This document shows, in pieces, positions 14,063 through 22,075 of a DNA stretch of 30,167 nucleotides (its first letter is position 1; every line of letters starts with the position of its first letter). The DNA is from Sabulitectum sp036743055. GTDB lineage: Bacteria > Fermentibacterota > Fermentibacteria > Fermentibacterales > JCC-6. Position numbers and translations under genes: made by a program. The notes beneath the pieces are model-generated. The model was given only the letters and a program-made list of their open reading frames with translations. It did no database searches and was not told the DNA's origin. Location: the NCBI GenBank assembly GCA_036743055.1, contig DAINQE010000025.1, positions 1 to 30,167 of the forward strand, read 5' to 3'.

Positions 14063-14380
14063 ATGAGAAAAGTGACCATCGAAGCGGGGGAGACCTCGAG
14101 GAACAGGGGCGGCGTACACGCGGTGAAGCTTCTCAGCAGGCCGGAGGTGGACGCTGTGCACATAACCGTAGCCCCCGGAGCCACGCTTCCCCTCCATGTG
14201 ACTCCGGTGGATGTGTTCTTCTACATCCTCCAGGGCAGCGGAGAGGTGGAGATAGGGCCAGAGCGGGAGAGGGTAAACCCCGACATGCTCATAGAGAGCC
14301 CGAAGGACATACCCCACGCCCTCCACAACCCAGGCGAAGAGGATTTCAGGGTGCTGGTGGTGAAGACGCCCAGACCCTGA
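14063..14380 (+). CDS. Small cupin-domain protein
   Basis: 105 residues, ATG preceded by AAAAGGAGGACAAA. It is a single conserved-barrel cupin: 'VHITVAPGATLPLHVTPVDVFFYILQGSGEVEIG' (motif 1; H-V-T-P-V-D-V in place of the usual HxH(x)nE) and 'IESPKDIPHALHNPGEEDFRVLVVKTPRP' (motif 2, His kept). Motif 1 has only one obvious histidine, so metal binding may be weakened. It is the last gene of the export operon, 17 nt after permease 2. It could act on or sense the exported compound, but this rests on position alone. Its stop is 4 nt from the stop of the convergent ATPase gene. Confidence 0.82.
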   Translation: MRKVTIEAGETSRNRGGVHAVKLLSRPEVDAVHITVAPGATLPLHVTPVDVFFYILQGSGEVEIGPERERVNPDMLIESPKDIPHALHNPGEEDFRVLVVKTPRP

Positions 14381-14384
14381 GGGC

Positions 14385-16748
14385 TCATTCTCCAGGAGCC
14401 CACACAGGGAGCATCCTCTTCACTGTGATGTTCTTCTTCAGGGGCTTCACGCTCACTGTCTGGAGCTCTTCGCTCACCGGGTCGAAGGCCTTTGCCACTT
14501 CCTCAAGCTCAGCCTCCAGTGCGCCGTTGAGCTCCTCCATGTCTTCCCTGAGCTTCTCCAGCTTCTCCCTGGCCTGTTCAACATCCTGCTTCTCCCTTGC
14601 GGCCCGGCTGGCGCTTCTGGCCGAGGTGGCAGCCCGGCCCACCGCTGAACGGGCCCCCCCGAAGAGGGCTCCCAGGACCGTTGCCCCCAGGGAGATGCCG
14701 GTCTGAACCTTCTGGTGCTTCTGCTGCTCGACTTCCTTCTCCAGCCTCTGTTCCGCGGCGAAGATCCTGTTCTCAAGTGTTTCGGCCCTCTTCCCGTAGG
14801 TCTCCCTGAGTTTCTCCATGGCTTCGTCGCGCTTTTCGTGGACAGCGGTCTGAAGCCTTATCCTGAAGTCCCTCTCTGACTCCCCGGGGTTGGAAAGAAT
14901 GCCGGTGGAAGGGCTTTTCAGAAGGTCCAGTGTCCGGTTCCTGTAGAGCCAGTCGGTGAGAGAACGCTCCCAGACGGTGAGAGCTTTCCTATCCGACAGG
15001 TAGGGGGGAACTTCCCTGAAGGAGCAGTCAGGTGCCGGCTCGCCCAGGAGATCCTCGAACTGGAGTTCCGTTTCCGACGCGTTTTCCCATGCGGGAAGAG
15101 GATCATCGGGTCTCAGTTCTGAGAGAAGGCTGAACTCTTCCTGGTGAGAAATGCCCTTCCTGGTATCGAGATAGTAAACGGTACCGAGCCCCCAGGCGCT
15201 GAGCCGGTATTCCCCTCCGGTCGATGGCAGATATCCGGGTTTCAGATGGGAGGGCAGCACAGGGGGAACCGCCGCAGCCGGCGGGTCATCAGGGATCGGC
15301 CTGGCTGGTGCCGCGGGTTCAGCCTTCATTTCAGGGGACGCTTCCCCGGCCAGCATCTTTATCTGATCCCTGGTAAGTGGACCCCTGAGGTAGGAGAGGG
15401 CCCACCGGGTGCGAAACAGCTCCGCATGGTCACGGTGAACGCTGTTGAGAAGGAATACCCTTTTCTCGAGACCTGCTATGGTTTCCCTGATGGAGCCTTG
15501 GCCGGCAACGCCCTGAACATCCTTGAGCCCTTCGATCACGCGGTCCTGATCCTGCTGTGTCTGAAGACGGCCGATGAACCAGGTGCCGGTGTTCCCCAGA
15601 CCCTTGTAGTCAAGATCCACCGGGTTCTGGGTGGAGAGCACCATTCCCAGACCGCATGCCCTGGCCTGTTTGAGCAGGGTGAGGAGCGGCTTCTTGGATG
15701 GGGGGTTGGCCACAGGGGGGAAGTAGCCGAATATCTCGTCCATGTAGCAGATGGCCCTGAGGCTGGAGGTCCCCGGCTGGGTCCTCACCCAGCTTACCAG
15801 CTGAGTGAGGAGCAGAGAGACCATGAACATCCTCTGGGTCTCGCTGAGATGGGCGATGGATATGATGGATACCCTGGGTTTTCCACTGGGGTCGTAGAGG
15901 AGATCGTCGATACTCAGCGGTTCCCCCTCAAGCCAGGCCTGGAAACCGGGGGCCGCCAGCAGGCTGTTCATCCGCATGGCAAGAGCCGACCTGTCCTTTG
16001 CGGGGTAGAACGACTCAAGGTCCATTACACCTATCCTGTTGAAAGGGGGGGTCTGTATCATTCCGATGAGAGAGCCGAGATCGAGGTCCTTCCCCTCTTC
16101 CCAGGAACCCTTGAACACATTCGAGAGGAGGATGTGCTCCCTGCTCTGAAGGGGGTCGGCATTCATGTCCAGAAGGGAAAGAAGGCTGGTGACGGTGGAT
16201 TCCACCGCTTCGTTGAGAAGATCCCTGTCGGCCCTTATCGGTTGGGGCGGAACAGAAAGGGAACCCAGGATCGATACGGGTCTTCCCGCGGTGCTGCCGG
16301 GTGTGTAGACGGAGAACTCCGCTGAGTCCCTGAGACGCTGTATCCTGGAGGCATCCTGCCCCCACTTCTCCAGACCCGTCTTCCACAACTCGGCCTGTGC
16401 CCTGGAATATTCCTCCAGGGAAAGGCCTGCGTTCTCCGCCTCTCCGGGGTTGACCCATGGAAGGAACTCCTCGGTGGAGAGCCCGGGGAACGTGAGCAGC
16501 AGGTTGCTCAGGTCTCCCTTGGGATCGATCACTATTGAGGGTATGCCGTCGATGGCGGCCTCCTCCAGCAGGCTGATGCAGAGGCCGGTCTTGCCGCTTC
16601 CTGTCATTCCTATGCACACCGCGTGGGTGGTCAGGTCCTTTGAGGCAAGCAGCAGGGGCTTTTCCGCCACACTTCCGCTTTCAGGGTCGTAGTTCTTTCC
16701 CAGATAGAACAGTCCCAGTTTCTCGTAGTTGTCCATCACCGAAACCAT
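14385..16748 (-). CDS. HerA/DUF853-like P-loop ATPase with C-terminal coiled coil
   Basis: About 787 residues. The start is ATG 16748, with AGAGGAG 11 nt and AAAGG just upstream; ATG 16736 is an alternative. Walker A 'GMTGSGKT' is at residues 47-54. 'IPSIVIDPKGDLSNLLL' is the typical HerA/FtsK-like Walker-region strand, and Walker B is 'LRAICYMDEIFGYFPP'. 'QARACGLGMVLSTQNPVDLDYKGLGNTGTWFIGRLQT' is the sensor segment shared by HerA, VirB4 and DUF853 ATPases. Residues ~640-760 are a charged coiled coil split by a Gly/Ala-rich stretch ('GISLGATVLGALFGGARSAVG') that could touch membrane. It is probably a hexameric motor on DNA or at a membrane; role unknown. It lies 20 nt downstream of the flavodiiron gene and is likely cotranscribed. 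Confidence 0.85.
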   Translation of the reverse strand: MVSVMDNYEKLGLFYLGKNYDPESGSVAEKPLLLASKDLTTHAVCIGMTGSGKTGLCISLLEEAAIDGIPSIVIDPKGDLSNLLLTFPGLSTEEFLPWVNPGEAENAGLSLEEYSRAQAELWKTGLEKWGQDASRIQRLRDSAEFSVYTPGSTAGRPVSILGSLSVPPQPIRADRDLLNEAVESTVTSLLSLLDMNADPLQSREHILLSNVFKGSWEEGKDLDLGSLIGMIQTPPFNRIGVMDLESFYPAKDRSALAMRMNSLLAAPGFQAWLEGEPLSIDDLLYDPSGKPRVSIISIAHLSETQRMFMVSLLLTQLVSWVRTQPGTSSLRAICYMDEIFGYFPPVANPPSKKPLLTLLKQARACGLGMVLSTQNPVDLDYKGLGNTGTWFIGRLQTQQDQDRVIEGLKDVQGVAGQGSIRETIAGLEKRVFLLNSVHRDHAELFRTRWALSYLRGPLTRDQIKMLAGEASPEMKAEPAAPARPIPDDPPAAAVPPVLPSHLKPGYLPSTGGEYRLSAWGLGTVYYLDTRKGISHQEEFSLLSELRPDDPLPAWENASETELQFEDLLGEPAPDCSFREVPPYLSDRKALTVWERSLTDWLYRNRTLDLLKSPSTGILSNPGESERDFRIRLQTAVHEKRDEAMEKLRETYGKRAETLENRIFAAEQRLEKEVEQQKHQKVQTGISLGATVLGALFGGARSAVGRAATSARSASRAAREKQDVEQAREKLEKLREDMEELNGALEAELEEVAKAFDPVSEELQTVSVKPLKKNITVKRMLPVWAPGE

Positions 16749-16768
16749 GCCTTTCTGAACTCCTCTGA

Positions 16769-17959
16769 TCAGAGGGATGCAGCAAAATCCCTTCCGAAGG
16801 CCTCGCACTTCTCCATTCCCTCTTCGTCGGGGTTCCAGAGGTTCCTGATCCCCGGTGAGGTGGTCTCAAAACCTGCCCTTTTCATCCATTCGGTGATCCG
16901 GTCCACTGATTCACCGCTCCAGCCGTAGCAACCGAAGGCGGCGGCCTTCTTCCCCTTGAACCGCAGCCCTTCGATCTCTTCCAGCATACCTGCGGTGCCG
17001 CTTGTTATACCTTTGCCGATAGTTGGGGAGCCAACGAGGATGCCCCTTGACTTGAAGACCTCGGTAATGACGTCGTTCTTGTCCGACTTGGCTATATTGA
17101 AGAGCTTCAGGGTCAGGTCGTTCCTCTCCCTGTCGATGCCCCTGGCGATGCCCTCTGCCATGGTCTTCGTGCCGTCCCACATGGTGTCGTAGAGGATGGT
17201 CACCTGGTCCTCAGCATAGTCGTCAGCCCATTCCAGGTACTTCTTCACTATCTGAACCGGGTCGTCCCTCCATATCACACCGTGGCTGGTGGCAATCATG
17301 TCTATGGGAATTTCCATGGCCAGGACCTCGTTGATCTTCCTGGTCACAAGGGGGCTGAACGGGGTGAGTATGTTGGCGTAGTACTTGATGCACTCAGCCA
17401 TCAGTTCCGCCTGGTCCACCAGGTCGTTGAAGAGGAGTTCGGTGGCGTAGTGCTGCCCGAAGGCATCGTTGCTGAACAGCACGTTCTCCCCGGTCATGTA
17501 GGTGGCCATGCTGTCCGGCCAGTGAAGCATGGGCATCTCCACGAAAACAAGTGTTTTCCCGCCGCCTATGTCCAGAGTGTCACCGGTCTTGACTGTTTTG
17601 AAGTTCCAGTCCTGATGGTACTGTCCCTTCAGTGACTTAACCGCGTTGGCGGTGCAGTACACCGGCGTGTCGGGGATGAGCTTCATCAGTTCCGGAAGGG
17701 CTCCGCTGTGGTCCACCTCTCCGTGGTTTGCCACAACGAAGTCGATCCTTGAGAGCTCAACTTCCTTCTTCAGGTTCTCCACGAACTCCTCGGCAAACGG
17801 TTTCCAGACCGTATCTATCAGCGCCGTCTTCTCACCCCTGACAAGGTAGCTGTTGTATGTGGAGCCCTTGTGGGTGGAGTACTCGCTGCCGTGGAACGTT
17901 CTCAGCTCCCAGTCCACCTTGCCTACCCAGGTGACGCTGTCGGTGATCTTCTTTCCCAT
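16769..17959 (-). CDS. fprA: Flavodiiron protein (FprA / A-type flavoprotein)
   Basis: 396 residues from the ATG at 17959 with AGGAG 6 nt upstream. The N-terminal metallo-beta-lactamase-like domain carries every diiron ligand at canonical numbering: H79, E81, D83 (with H84) in 'NHGEVDHSG', H146 in 'MLHWPD', D165 in 'FSNDAFG', and H226 in 'SHGVIW'. The C-terminal flavodoxin domain starts with the FMN loop 'ILYDTMWDGTKTMA' and has 'GSPTIGKGITSGTAGMLEEI'. No rubredoxin domain is fused. Such enzymes reduce O2 to water or NO to N2O in the cytoplasm of anaerobes. It has its own promoter and a palindrome near the start point, pointing to stress-responsive control. Confidence 0.95.
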   Translation of the reverse strand: MGKKITDSVTWVGKVDWELRTFHGSEYSTHKGSTYNSYLVRGEKTALIDTVWKPFAEEFVENLKKEVELSRIDFVVANHGEVDHSGALPELMKLIPDTPVYCTANAVKSLKGQYHQDWNFKTVKTGDTLDIGGGKTLVFVEMPMLHWPDSMATYMTGENVLFSNDAFGQHYATELLFNDLVDQAELMAECIKYYANILTPFSPLVTRKINEVLAMEIPIDMIATSHGVIWRDDPVQIVKKYLEWADDYAEDQVTILYDTMWDGTKTMAEGIARGIDRERNDLTLKLFNIAKSDKNDVITEVFKSRGILVGSPTIGKGITSGTAGMLEEIEGLRFKGKKAAAFGCYGWSGESVDRITEWMKRAGFETTSPGIRNLWNPDEEGMEKCEAFGRDFAASL

Positions 17960-18013
17960 TCGCTTCTCCTTCCTCCAGACCGTCCGCAAGTTTGTCAAGT
18001 AACTCTGCAAATG

Positions 18014-18055
18014 TTATTACAATAATAGTATAAGGCCCTGCAAAATCAGGGGCAA
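18014..18055 (-). promoter_or_regulatory. Promoter of fprA with overlapping palindrome
   Basis: Minus strand: TTGCCC (18050-18055), 17-nt spacer, TATACT (18027-18032). Immediately downstream, around the predicted start of transcription, is TTATTRYAATAA (18014-18025), a 12-bp near-perfect palindrome that could be a repressor site. The regulator is not identifiable from the sequence. Confidence 0.6.
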
Positions 18056-18064
18056 ACCCGCTTG

Positions 18065-19318
18065 TTACTTTTCGTTCCCATCGTCTGAAAGCGTTCTTAC
18101 ACGCCTGAGCCCCGGGAAGAGCCTCAGCCAGGTGAGCACCACCACCAGTGTGCCTATGCCTCCGCTGACAACGGATATCACCGGGCTGAAAAGCTGTGCC
18201 ACCAGTCCTGATTCGAACCCCCCTAATTCGTTGGAGGAGCCTATGAAGAGAAAGTTCACAGCGGAGACCCTTCCCCGCATGTGGTTCGGGGTGCGCATCT
18301 GAACCAGGGTTTGCCTCACCACAACGCTGATGTTGTCGAAGAAACCTGTGAGGAAGAGCATGGCCCAGGAGAGCCAGAAGTTCCTGGAGAGGCCGAACAC
18401 TACCGTTGCTGCGCCGAAGGCGGCCACGGCGGAGAACATGGAACGGCCCGCGCTCTTCAGAGGTGGCCTGTGGGCGAGGATAAGGGCCATGACGATGGAA
18501 CCCGCCGCAGGGGCCGCCCGGAGCCATCCCAGTACCTCCTCCGGTGAGAAGCCGAAGGGAGGGTTGGCAATTATATCCCTGGCGAAGATGGGCAGCAGGT
18601 ACACCGCCCCTCCCAGGAATACCGCGAAGAGGTCAAGGGAGATGCTTCCCAGTATGAGTTTCCTGTTCCAGACGAACCTGATGCCCTCCAGCACCTGTTT
18701 AAACATCTGACCCCTGTGGGTCCTGGGTGATTCCGGGATCCTCATGGAGAGAAGAAGCAGGATATAAACGATGGTGGTGAAAGCGCTGAACAGGTACGCA
18801 GAGGGGATGCTCCATGTGATGATGAATCCCCCCACCGCGGGGCCCACCACCATTGAGAGCTGAAATAGTGTGGTCCGCCACTTCACTGCGCCCTCGAACT
18901 GGTCGGCGGGCACCAGCAGGGGAAGGAGGGCGGTCCTGGCCGGAGTGGCCACCCTGTGGAATGAGGCGTCCAGGAAGAGCAGAAGGTACATCCATCCGAT
19001 GGAGCCGCTTCGATGGCTGAAAAGCGCCAGGGCCAGGGAGGTGAGGGTCGTCCCGATGAGACCGGCTATCATCACCTTCCTTCTGTCGAACACATCCGCC
19101 AGGTAACCCGCGGGAAGGGTGAAGAGAAGCATGGGGACAGCCTGGGCCAGCCCGATGAGCCCCAGCATCATGGCCTGGTCGGTCCTCTGGTACATCTCCC
19201 AGCCGATTGCAAGGCTCTGGGCAGCTGTACCTACATTCACCAGAACTCCTCCGAGAAGAAGGCTTCTGAAGGCCGGTATGCGGAAAACCTGGTATGGATC
19301 GTGACGTTCCTGTTTCAT
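18065..19318 (-). CDS. MFS exporter (DHA3/EntS-like)
   Basis: 417 residues with about 12 predicted membrane helices. The N-terminal 'FRIPAFRSLLLGGVLVNVGTAAQSLAIGWEMYQRTDQAMMLGLIGLAQAVPMLLFTLPAGYLADVFDRRKVM' contains the family motif A (G-x-x-A-D-x-x-x-R-R-K/R) in the loop between helices 2 and 3. 'FRVATPAR..LLP.LVP..QFE.AVKWRTTLFQLSMVVGPAVGG' and 'RQTLVQMRTPNHMRGRVSAV' are typical of the EntS/macrolide-type MFS_3 group. Drug or siderophore export is the family role; the substrate here is unknown. It starts at ATG 19318 with GGGAG upstream. It stops 106 nt before the fprA start, with fprA's own promoter between, so the two are probably separate units. Confidence 0.9.
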   Translation of the reverse strand: MKQERHDPYQVFRIPAFRSLLLGGVLVNVGTAAQSLAIGWEMYQRTDQAMMLGLIGLAQAVPMLLFTLPAGYLADVFDRRKVMIAGLIGTTLTSLALALFSHRSGSIGWMYLLLFLDASFHRVATPARTALLPLLVPADQFEGAVKWRTTLFQLSMVVGPAVGGFIITWSIPSAYLFSAFTTIVYILLLLSMRIPESPRTHRGQMFKQVLEGIRFVWNRKLILGSISLDLFAVFLGGAVYLLPIFARDIIANPPFGFSPEEVLGWLRAAPAAGSIVMALILAHRPPLKSAGRSMFSAVAAFGAATVVFGLSRNFWLSWAMLFLTGFFDNISVVVRQTLVQMRTPNHMRGRVSAVNFLFIGSSNELGGFESGLVAQLFSPVISVVSGGIGTLVVVLTWLRLFPGLRRVRTLSDDGNEK

Positions 19319-19393
19319 GGGTCTCCCCGGGAAAGGTTCAAGGCAGTATTATGTGAAAAACCGCAGAAACCCGTTTTCCGAAGAGGTGAAGCA

Positions 19394-19540
19394 ATGGTCA
19401 TGATACTGTTCGGTCCCCTGCTCCTGGCAGGGTCTCACATCGTGCTGTCCTTCACGGCGGCCATAGGGCTCCTGATGCCGTTCATACCAGTTGCAACGAT
19501 ATCTGCCATAATGGGATACCTGCCCGCCGTGAATCTCTGA
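19394..19540 (+). CDS. Small hydrophobic membrane peptide (48 aa), tentative
   Basis: ATG 19394 has GAGGTG 5 nt upstream. The 48 residues are almost wholly hydrophobic and could form two short membrane helices: 'MILFGPLLLAGSHIVLSFTAAIGLLM' and 'FIPVATISAIMGYL', with no charged residue except one His. It lies between the divergent MFS gene and the second ABC exporter, with the ABC promoter just after it. It may be a real small membrane protein or a fortuitous frame; no homolog is recalled. Confidence 0.4.
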   Translation: MVMILFGPLLLAGSHIVLSFTAAIGLLMPFIPVATISAIMGYLPAVNL

Positions 19541-19553
19541 TCGGCATCGCTTC

Positions 19554-19588
19554 TTGACTCATAATAAGTATATGCTAATATTTGCATA
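19554..19588 (+). promoter_or_regulatory. Promoter of the two-gene ABC exporter with 18-bp palindromic operator
   Basis: TTGACT (19554-19559), 16-nt spacer, then an extended -10, TGCTAATAT (19573-19581). An 18-bp near-palindrome, TATGCWAATATTWGCATA (19571-19588; 16 of 18 positions symmetric), covers the -10. A repressor bound here would block polymerase directly. Confidence 0.65.
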
Positions 19589-19609
19589 AACTAGCAGTCA
19601 GGGGGACTC

Positions 19610-20557
19610 ATGCACGATCATGCCATCAGAACCGCTGACCTGGCCAAGTCCTTCGGCGAGGTCAGGGCGGTGCAGGGGGTCTCCTTCCAGGTGGAGAGAG
19701 GGGAATTCTTCGGTTTCCTGGGGCCCAACGGAGCCGGGAAGACCACCACGATAAACATGCTTACCGGCCTTGCCCGACCCGATGGCGGAACCGTCTCCAT
19801 CGCCGGCATCGACTGCACCAGGAATGTGAAGGCCGCACAGCACCTTATCGGAGTGGTTCCCGACGAAAGCAGCCTTTACCCTGAACTCACCGGCATGGAG
19901 AACCTCAGATTCTGCGGAGCCCTCTACGGCATGACAAGGGGATCCAGGGAGAAGAGGGCCGATGAGCTGATCTCCCTCTTTGGTCTGAAGAAGGCCGGCG
20001 GAAGGAAGTTCGGCGGCTATTCCAGGGGAATGAAAAGGAAGCTGACGATAGCCGCGGGCATCATGCACCGGCCGGAGATTCTGTTCCTCGACGAGCCCAC
20101 CACCGGGATAGACGTTGCCAGCGCAAGGGAGATACGGACAATGCTTTCTCAGCTGCATTCTGAGGGAACCACGGTTTTCCTCACCACCCACTACATAGAG
20201 GAGGCGCAGCGCCTCTGCGGCAGGATAGCCTTCATCGTTCAGGGGAGGATAGTGAAGCTGGACACCCTGGAGAACCTGCTGAAGCCTGTCAGGGGCCGGC
20301 ATGTTCTCGTTCTGGCGGCTGAAGGCCCGGTGGGTGAGCTGGAGGGCCTTATCTCATCGAAGTTCCCGGAACTCCGATTTTCCTTTAACTCCGGAAAGAG
20401 GATCTCCGTTGAATCCCATTCCCCGTTCCCGATCGCTCCATTAACCTCCTTCCTTGAGGAACACGGGGTCTCGGTTCTCGAGGCAGCCCGGAGGAAGCCA
20501 TCCCTGGAGGATGTTTTCGTGAAAGTCACGGGACTGGGCGGGGAGGCTATGAAGTGA
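19610..20557 (+). CDS. ABC transporter ATPase (DrrA/CcmA-like drug or lipid exporter)
   Basis: 315 residues, ATG 19610 with GGGGGA upstream. Walker A 'GPNGAGKTTT', Q-loop region 'IGVVPDESSLYPELT', signature 'YSRGMKRKL' (Y-S-R-G in place of LSGG, common in DrrA-type proteins), Walker B 'ILFLDEPTTGID', H-loop 'LTTHYIEEA'. A ~95-residue C-terminal domain ('VLVLAAEGPVGELEGLI...SLEDVFVKVTG') is of the DUF4162 kind. It works with the permease gene, whose GTG start overlaps its stop. Together they form an ABC-2 exporter with one type of subunit each, so the active unit is likely a homodimer of both. Confidence 0.92.
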   Translation: MHDHAIRTADLAKSFGEVRAVQGVSFQVERGEFFGFLGPNGAGKTTTINMLTGLARPDGGTVSIAGIDCTRNVKAAQHLIGVVPDESSLYPELTGMENLRFCGALYGMTRGSREKRADELISLFGLKKAGGRKFGGYSRGMKRKLTIAAGIMHRPEILFLDEPTTGIDVASAREIRTMLSQLHSEGTTVFLTTHYIEEAQRLCGRIAFIVQGRIVKLDTLENLLKPVRGRHVLVLAAEGPVGELEGLISSKFPELRFSFNSGKRISVESHSPFPIAPLTSFLEEHGVSVLEAARRKPSLEDVFVKVTGLGGEAMK

Positions 20558-21291
20558 ACATGCTGATCCCCCTCAGGGCCATATTGGCCAAGGACATGAA
20601 GGCATACTACCTGAAGCCGCCCAACATAAGCTGGGGGATCATCTTCCCCCTGGCCTGGACCGGAATGTTCTTCATACGCTCCGTAGGCTCCTTCGGCGAC
20701 ATCCCCTCGCTCCTTCCCGGGGTTACAGCAATATCAATACTCTTCGGGACCACTTCTATGCTGGCTGTCACCGTTACCTTCGAGAAGAAGAACAGGTCCT
20801 TCGAGAGGCTCCTCATGAGCCCCATGCCCCTGGAACTCCTGATGGTTGCCAAGACACTGGGAGCTATTCTGTTCGGGGTGGCCAACTCCCTGGTGCCCCT
20901 TCTTCTGGCAATGTCCTTCACAGGGTACTCGCTGATCCACTGGGAGCTTTTTCTGCCCACTGTGATACTTATTTCCACCGTCTCGGCGTTCCTGGGATTC
21001 TTCGTAGCCGTTGCGGTGAGTGAGGTGTTCGAGGCTCAGACCTTCTCCAACTTCATAAGATTCCCGATGATTTTCCTCTGCGGTCTGTTCTTCCCAATAA
21101 GCGCTCTCCCGTCTTTTCTCAGGCCGGTCTCATACGCTCTCCCGCTTACCTACGGTGTGGATCTGCTTCGCAGGGTTTTCACAGGGGCTTCCTCAATGGG
21201 AACGGGGATGAACCTTGCGGTTCTGGCGGGTTACTCCACCGTTCTGTTCACCCTTACACTGGTCAATGTGAAGAGGAAGTGGATCAGGTAG
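20554..21291 (+). CDS. ABC-2 type transporter permease
   Basis: 245 residues from GTG 20554, which overlaps the ATPase stop (GTGA). There are six predicted membrane helices. The cytoplasmic coupling segment 'VTFEKKNRSFERLLMSPMPLELLMVAKTLGAI' and late 'LPSFLRPVSYALPLTYGVDLLRRVFTG' are hallmarks of the DrrB/NodJ-type ABC2_membrane family. It lacks the large periplasmic domain of the YbhS/R pair in the first exporter, so it may release substrate at the inner membrane without an adaptor. The last codons overlap the convergent DUF6982-like gene by 8 nt. Confidence 0.92.
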   Translation: MNMLIPLRAILAKDMKAYYLKPPNISWGIIFPLAWTGMFFIRSVGSFGDIPSLLPGVTAISILFGTTSMLAVTVTFEKKNRSFERLLMSPMPLELLMVAKTLGAILFGVANSLVPLLLAMSFTGYSLIHWELFLPTVILISTVSAFLGFFVAVAVSEVFEAQTFSNFIRFPMIFLCGLFFPISALPSFLRPVSYALPLTYGVDLLRRVFTGASSMGTGMNLAVLAGYSTVLFTLTLVNVKRKWIR

Positions 21292-21685
21292 TCTTCGGAT
21301 CAATCTCCACGCCCGATATGAACCTGTTCACCAGATATGCCTTGATGGTGTTGGAGGAAGGGTCTACTGGGTAGAGGAAGAAACCGGCTCTGTGGCCGCC
21401 GATGCTCTCCGCCGTTCCGTACATCCTCTCGCCGTCCTTGAAGGTAACCACCACGGTTCCCCCATTCCTTCCCGTGGATCTGAACCCGCCGCCGTCGATC
21501 CGGGTGGGATCCCCTGAGAAGTCCTTCACGAAGAACACCGCCTTCTGGTTCTCGAGCCATACCTTTTCCGAGTCGGAGGGGCGCTGAAGCGTTGCAAGGT
21601 GGAAATAGGGAGCGCCGGGGGAGAAGTCGGCGGAGTATCCCTTCGATATGCTGCCATCGTTGCCGTGAACCACAAGCTTGTCCAT
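21284..21685 (-). CDS. DUF6982-like protein
   Basis: 133 residues from the ATG at 21685, with AGGAGG 5 nt upstream; the frame extends further, but only this start has a ribosome binding site. Features match the DUF6982 pattern as I recall it: 'KLVVHGNDGSISKGYSADFSPGAPYFHLATLQ', 'KAVFFVKDFSGDPTRIDGGGF', 'VVVTFKDGERMYGTAES', 'GFFLYPVDPSSNTIKAYLVNRFI'. This looks like a small PilZ- or SH3-like barrel with no enzyme motif and no signal peptide. Function unknown. The domain name is moderately certain. Confidence 0.75.
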   Translation of the reverse strand: MDKLVVHGNDGSISKGYSADFSPGAPYFHLATLQRPSDSEKVWLENQKAVFFVKDFSGDPTRIDGGGFRSTGRNGGTVVVTFKDGERMYGTAESIGGHRAGFFLYPVDPSSNTIKAYLVNRFISGVEIDPKTT

Positions 21686-21715
21686 GGAAGCCTCCTTTGA
21701 AGGAACTCCACAGGG

Positions 21716-21744
21716 ATTGTAAAACAACCGGGCTTGCCGGTCAA
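21716..21744 (-). promoter_or_regulatory. Promoter of the DUF6982-like gene
   Basis: Minus strand: TTGACC (21739-21744), 17-nt spacer, TACAAT (21716-21721), about 30 nt upstream of the start codon. Confidence 0.65.
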
Positions 21745-21828
21745 TGATCCCATGGCCCGGCGCTTTTCTCCTTTGTATATCTTCAACGGGTTGTACTCAG
21801 CATGAACACTCATTTACGGAGGTGCCAG

Positions 21829-22071
21829 GTGTCCGGGTCCAAGGCGGAGATCGAAAGGCTGAGGAAGAGGGTGGAGATCCTCGAGACCAGGGTGGACAAT
21901 CTCATGAGGAACGCTGGTCATGATGTTCCCAAATCACCTTCGGAGGCCTCTGAAGAAGTGATGGAGCTGCTCCTCACCGGGAACAAGATAGGAGCCATAA
22001 AGGCCTACAGGAAGCAGACCGGCGCAAGCCTTAAGGACGCGAAGGAGTTCGTGGAATCACTTCATATTTGA
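21829..22071 (+). CDS. Coiled-coil plus ribosomal L7/L12 C-terminal-like domain protein
   Basis: 80 residues from GTG 21829, chosen because GGAGG at 21818-21822 sits 6 nt before it; ATG 21802 in the same frame lacks a ribosome binding site. Residues ~3-30 form a heptad coiled coil ('AEIERLRKRVEILETRVDNLM'). Residues ~45-80 are 'VMELLLTGNKIGAIKAYRKQTGASLKDAKEFVESL', the L7/L12 C-terminal helix-turn-helix that in the ribosome contacts translation factors. It lacks the L12 N-terminal dimerisation domain, so it is a stand-alone L7/L12-CTD protein, perhaps dimerised through the coil. It is followed after 4 nt by a glycosyltransferase gene. Confidence 0.8.
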   Translation: MSGSKAEIERLRKRVEILETRVDNLMRNAGHDVPKSPSEASEEVMELLLTGNKIGAIKAYRKQTGASLKDAKEFVESLHI

Positions 22072-22075
22072 GATC

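Noticed and set aside
15144..16325. Long open frame on the + strand (393 codons) opposite the HerA-like ATPase
   Set aside because: It is antisense to a gene with intact Walker motifs. Such long shadow frames arise from the GC-rich codon bias; the translation has no recognisable domain.
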